NCBI GenBank assembly: GCA_049841315.1
Contig: JASGDB010000123.1
Coordinates: 1-24,122 of the forward strand
Source of the DNA: JASGDB01 sp049841315
Lineage (GTDB): Bacteria > Bacteroidota > Bacteroidia > Flavobacteriales > Weeksellaceae
Reading direction: 5' to 3'
DNA: 24,122 nucleotides
Shown: one piece after another, positions 21,851-24,122 of the stretch
Layout: each line of letters opens with the position of its first letter
Position numbering within the stretch: position 1 is the first letter of the stretch
Notes under the pieces: model-generated
Databases searched by the model: none
What the model saw: the letters and a program-made list of their open reading frames with translations, nothing else
What the model was told of the DNA's origin: nothing
Program-made: the position numbers and the translations under genes

Positions 21851-22713
21851 ATCTTCACCGAATCCTTATACTTCCATTTCCGGTGCGACCACAAGTAATT
21901 ATCCGGGCGTTTATTAATGGTGTTTTCCAGCATTTTATGGAACTTTCTCACCACTTCATATTCCGTGAATTTTTTGCTGTCGGGATAAATCCGGTGATAA
22001 TTGACTTGGTAATATCCTCGCTTTACCTTTTTCATTTCGCAGTAAACGAATACAAGATTCATCCTGGTTGCGAGCTTGTCGTAGCCGATGAATGCGGGAG
22101 TTTTCTGGTTTAAAAATTTCTGTCCGTACGTTACTTCCGAAAAGTGAGGAGTTTGGTCGGCAACGAACATATAAACTGAATTTCCGTCGTTCGGATGTCT
22201 GAAAATATGGCGGATTACTTCCTTTGCTTCCAGAGCTTGATTGCCGTAGCTGTTGCGGATATTTTTGATTTTTTCTTCCCAGAAGCTGTTGTTCACTTTC
22301 CGGTATACGGGAAAGCAGTTTTCCTGCGGAATCACCGTTGCCAGCGCATTGAACCATTCCCAGTTGAAAACATGCCCGGCGAGAAGAATCACATTTCTGC
22401 CTTCCTCTTTCGCATCCCTAAAAACATCCTGATTGATATGCTGTACGCGGATTCTCAGTTCTTTGGAGGAAATCGTGAAAGAACGAATCGTTTCCACGAG
22501 ATAATCACTGAAATTTTTGAAAAACTGTTCCTCTATTTTTTTGATTTCCGTTTTGCTTCGGTTGGGAAAAGAGTTCATCAGATTTTGCCTCACCACCTTT
22601 TTGCGGTAACCAAAAACCCGGTATGCCAAAAAGAACAGAAAATCCGAGAAAAAATATTGGATTTTCAGCGGAAGTCTGGAGATAATCAGGACAAATTGGA
22701 AAAGTATATTCAT
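21835..22713 (-). CDS. LpxL/HtrB-like lipid A acyltransferase
   Basis: With the ATG at 22713 the product is 292 aa. It belongs to the membrane-bound lipid A late acyltransferase family, which adds a secondary acyl chain at the inner face of the cytoplasmic membrane. An N-terminal hydrophobic segment (MNILFQFVLIISRLPLKIQYFFSDFLFFLAYRVF) anchors it. The active-site motif is HVFNWE (H114 to E119), and ADQTPHFSEVTYGQKFLNQKTPAFIGYDKLATRMN and the late PDNYLWSHRKWK segment are family hallmarks. An in-frame TTG at 22725 is rejected because it overlaps the -7 box TAAATTTG (22723-22730); the ATG then follows almost at the transcript start. Confidence 0.9.
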   Translation of the reverse strand: MNILFQFVLIISRLPLKIQYFFSDFLFFLAYRVFGYRKKVVRQNLMNSFPNRSKTEIKKIEEQFFKNFSDYLVETIRSFTISSKELRIRVQHINQDVFRDAKEEGRNVILLAGHVFNWEWFNALATVIPQENCFPVYRKVNNSFWEEKIKNIRNSYGNQALEAKEVIRHIFRHPNDGNSVYMFVADQTPHFSEVTYGQKFLNQKTPAFIGYDKLATRMNLVFVYCEMKKVKRGYYQVNYHRIYPDSKKFTEYEVVRKFHKMLENTINKRPDNYLWSHRKWKYKDSVKIYDEE

Positions 22714-22722
22714 AAGGCTTTG

Positions 22723-22730
22723 CAAATTTA
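22723..22730 (-). promoter_or_regulatory. -7 promoter box of the acyltransferase gene
   Basis: The minus strand reads TAAATTTG, matching TAnnTTTG. It ends nine bases before the preferred ATG, so the leader should be only a few bases long. Confidence 0.55.
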
Positions 22731-22778
22731 ATTATAATAAAATAAGAATGGTTTTGTTTTTGCAGAATAATAATTCCT

Positions 22779-22786
22779 ATTTTTGA
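22779..22786 (+). promoter_or_regulatory. -7 promoter box of the thioredoxin gene
   Basis: TATTTTTG matches TAnnTTTG, with a TTTG at 22754-22757 as a -33 element 21 bases away. This is one of the better full promoters in the window. The leader is about 16 bases. Confidence 0.6.
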
Positions 22787-22807
22787 AAAAATTAATCTTA
22801 AAAAGAA

Positions 22808-23389
22808 ATGAAGAACTTTAGAATTGTATTAGCAGGAGCACTTTTGTTTTCATTGAATTCATTTGCACAAACAAAGGAATCAATGAAAAATACATCGGTA
22901 GAAACGAATAAATCCCTGATTGTAAAATCCGACAGCATCGCCGTTTTGGAAGCCAAAAAGAAAGCCGCAGCAGAAGAAAAAGCCAGACTTCCAAAACCAT
23001 ATCATCCTGAAGAAAATGCCGAAGAGAAAATTGCCGAACTGGTAAAACAGGCTCAGAAAGAGAATAAAAATATTATGATTCAGGCGGGAGGAAACTGGTG
23101 CATCTGGTGTCTTCGTTTCAATAATTTTGTTAATGAAACTCCGGAACTGAAAGAAATAGTAGATAAAAATTTTCTGTATTACCACCTGAATTTTTCTCCC
23201 GAAAATAAAAACGAAAAAATCTTTGCCGAATACGGAAATCCCGGCGAAAAATACGGCTATCCGGTTTTCATTGTTTTGGATAAAAACGGAAAAATGATTC
23301 ACGTTCAGAATTCCGAAGTTTTGGAATCAGGAAAAGGCTACAGCATAGAAAAAACAAAGGAATTTTTCAATGCGTGGCTTCCGAAATAA
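22808..23389 (+). CDS. Secreted thioredoxin-fold protein with a CIWC site
   Basis: The 193-aa product has a signal peptide (MKNFRIVLAGALLFSLNSFA, cut before QTK), a charged Lys/Glu/Ala-rich linker (about 25-65) and a thioredoxin-like domain from about 70. The redox pair is C98 and C101 in GGNWCIWCLRF, and the cis-proline is in YGYPVFIV. The plan resembles DUF255/thioredoxin_7 proteins that act in the periplasm on disulfides or as reductants. CIWC differs from the usual CGPC and CPHC. It is divergent from the acyltransferase gene; no partner such as DsbD is nearby. Confidence 0.87.
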   Translation: MKNFRIVLAGALLFSLNSFAQTKESMKNTSVETNKSLIVKSDSIAVLEAKKKAAAEEKARLPKPYHPEENAEEKIAELVKQAQKENKNIMIQAGGNWCIWCLRFNNFVNETPELKEIVDKNFLYYHLNFSPENKNEKIFAEYGNPGEKYGYPVFIVLDKNGKMIHVQNSEVLESGKGYSIEKTKEFFNAWLPK

Positions 23390-23394
23390 TGAAA

Positions 23395-23520
23395 GCGGAA
23401 AAGTCCGTTCCTTAGGCGGAGAATACGACAAAATAAAAGACATTCAAAATACAGGACGAAATACAATATAAAACCGTTGTAAAACGAATCAACGAACTTT
23501 TGGAGTTGTAAAATGATTGG
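23395..23520 (+). other. Short tract with broken coding-like fragments
   Basis: After the thioredoxin stop there is no long frame. One frame reads GGEYDKIKDIQNTGRNTI then stop, and another reads DEIQYKTVVKRINELLEL then stop. The helical, charged character and the frame change suggest a possible decayed gene, but I do not recognise the parent. It may equally be chance coding potential. Confidence 0.3.
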
Positions 23521-23550
23521 TTGAATGTAAAAATTCAGCAAAATCCATTG

Positions 23551-23577
23551 TGTATATTATGTATATTATGTATATTG
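23551..23577. promoter_or_regulatory. Three tandem 9-bp repeats, candidate antitoxin operator
   Basis: TGTATATTA, TGTATATTA and TGTATATTG follow each other without a gap and run directly up to the -7 box of the antitoxin gene. Short repeats covering the promoter are typical where ribbon-helix-helix antitoxins repress their own operon, so this is a good candidate operator. The repeat itself is seen; the role is inferred. Confidence 0.6.
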
Positions 23578-23579
23578 TA

Positions 23580-23587
23580 TATATTTG
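23580..23587 (+). promoter_or_regulatory. -7 promoter box of the toxin-antitoxin operon
   Basis: TATATTTG matches TAnnTTTG. The transcript would start near 23593, about nine bases before the antitoxin ATG at 23602. Confidence 0.6.
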
Positions 23588-23601
23588 AAATAAAATATTT
23601 T

Positions 23602-23856
23602 ATGGTCATTAGAAAAAATATTGACATTGATGAAAAACTGCTAACAAAAATAAAATTGATATCTGTTTTTGAAGAAATGAGCGTAAAATCTTTAATGGAA
23701 AAAGCGGTTTCTTTTTACGTAGAACACAAGGAAAAAGAGCGTTTAAACACTTTGTCTAAAGAAGAAAAAGAAGATTTGGGGTTATTGCTACTTATGCAAC
23801 AGGCTGACAGAGATGATGTTGTGAGCCGTGAGGAAATAATGAACGTTTTAGACTAA
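23602..23856 (+). CDS. Putative antitoxin of a RelE/ParE-type module
   Basis: The 84-aa product begins MVIRKNIDIDEKLLTKIKLISVFEEMSVKSLMEKAVSFYVEHKEKERLN, where a short strand followed by two helices fits a ribbon-helix-helix DNA-binding domain. The C-terminal half (LSKEEKEDLGLLLLMQQADRDDVVSREEIMNVLD) is acidic and typical of an antitoxin tail that wraps its toxin. The ATG at 23602 is chosen over an in-frame TTG at 23521 because the latter frame would cover the 9-bp repeats and promoter. Its stop overlaps the ATG of the toxin-like frame by one base (TAATG). The family call rests on this layout. Confidence 0.75.
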   Translation: MVIRKNIDIDEKLLTKIKLISVFEEMSVKSLMEKAVSFYVEHKEKERLNTLSKEEKEDLGLLLLMQQADRDDVVSREEIMNVLD

Positions 23857-23978
23857 TGGAAGTTATTTTTTTGCGAAGTTTTCTGGGAGATATAAAGAAA
23901 ATCAAGGATAAAGATTTGAAAACCAAAATCAAAGAATTTAAATATAGTTTATGCGATATATTTTCCAAATCAAACTAA
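23856..23978 (+). pseudogene. Truncated RelE/ParE-type toxin gene
   Basis: The 40-aa frame MEVIFLRSFLGDIKKIKDKD continues LKTKIKEFKYSLCDIFSKSN. The first 28 or so residues match the start of RelE/ParE toxins (strand, then two helices rich in Lys and Asp). Full toxins have about 85-100 residues; the central strands and the C-terminal catalytic or gyrase-binding residues are missing. I found no continuation in the other frames up to the end of the window. The start overlaps the antitoxin stop by one base, the usual coupling. The toxin is probably dead, leaving an orphan antitoxin. Confidence 0.65.
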
Positions 23979-24122
23979 AAAATGCAGCCAACAAGACAGG
24001 CTAAACGCATTAAAATTGTGTTATATTGGTAAAAATTTGTGATTTTTAATGGAGAAAAAATATTTTTCAACAGTGTTTTTTTAATTCTTGCTGATTTTAC
24101 AGATAACGCTGATTAAAAACAA
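23979..24122. other. AT-rich window end, no gene seen
   Basis: No credible coding sequence is visible. The last 40 bases (CTGATTTTACAGATAACGCTGATT) resemble the ACAGATT/GCTGATT-type words that I recall from dispersed intergenic repeats in flavobacterial genomes, but this is a weak recollection and the element runs off the window. Confidence 0.4.

Noticed and set aside
23551..23577. CRISPR-like repeats
   Set aside because: The 9-bp units are directly adjacent with no spacers and no cas genes are present; they fit a promoter operator better.

Overview
The window looks like a chromosomal segment of a member of the Bacteroidota, most likely a Chryseobacterium-like flavobacterium (Weeksellaceae). 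The evidence is protein content and style: a PorT-type secretion protein beside menaquinone methyltransferase, a mevalonate-type isoprenoid isomerase, A-rich leaders without Shine-Dalgarno sites, and many promoters with the Bacteroidota -7 box TAnnTTTG. The DNA is AT-rich. The species is inferred from gene content only.

Layout. 1-343 is gene-free and rich in simple repeats. 344-3134 holds idi (-), a PipY/YggS PLP protein (+) and a sigma-54-activator response regulator (+) that lacks a DNA-binding domain. 3160-6330 is the most accessory-looking part: a two-hairpin REP-like element, a leftward gene for a secreted seven-blade FG-GAP propeller built from 207-bp DNA repeats, a long hairpin, a 38-bp perfect palindrome, an (ATT)9 microsatellite, and a regulator that joins a whole Crp/Fnr-like protein to an AraC DNA-binding domain. 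6395-7750 is a MATE exporter, convergent with prfB. 9138-11199 is a tight leftward operon (membrane-anchored protein, ubiE/menG, porT). 11302-16113 runs rightward: a FabH-like ketosynthase, a membrane metallophosphoesterase, a DEDDh exonuclease, a DUF6438-like lipoprotein and a DEAD-box helicase. 16183-18218 is a leftward group: a 479-aa conserved protein, a GAF-type free-methionine sulfoxide reductase and a 40-aa exported peptide that is easily missed. Then come an MBL hydrolase (+), tRNA-Leu(CAA), and leftward hisS, a family 2 glycosyltransferase and an LpxL-like acyltransferase. The right end has a secreted thioredoxin, a short possibly decayed tract, and an antitoxin gene followed by a RelE/ParE-type toxin gene cut to 40 codons.

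Most genes are housekeeping: translation (prfB, hisS, tRNA), quinone and isoprenoid supply (idi, ubiE), envelope (acyltransferase, glycosyltransferase, PorT) and RNA handling. I see no phage, CRISPR array or complete insertion sequence. The items most worth following are the Crp-AraC double regulator with its propeller neighbour and unusual palindromes, the exported micropeptide, the DNA-binding-domain-less sigma-54 activator, promoters followed at once by terminator-like hairpins, and the truncated toxin-antitoxin pair with its 9-bp repeats.
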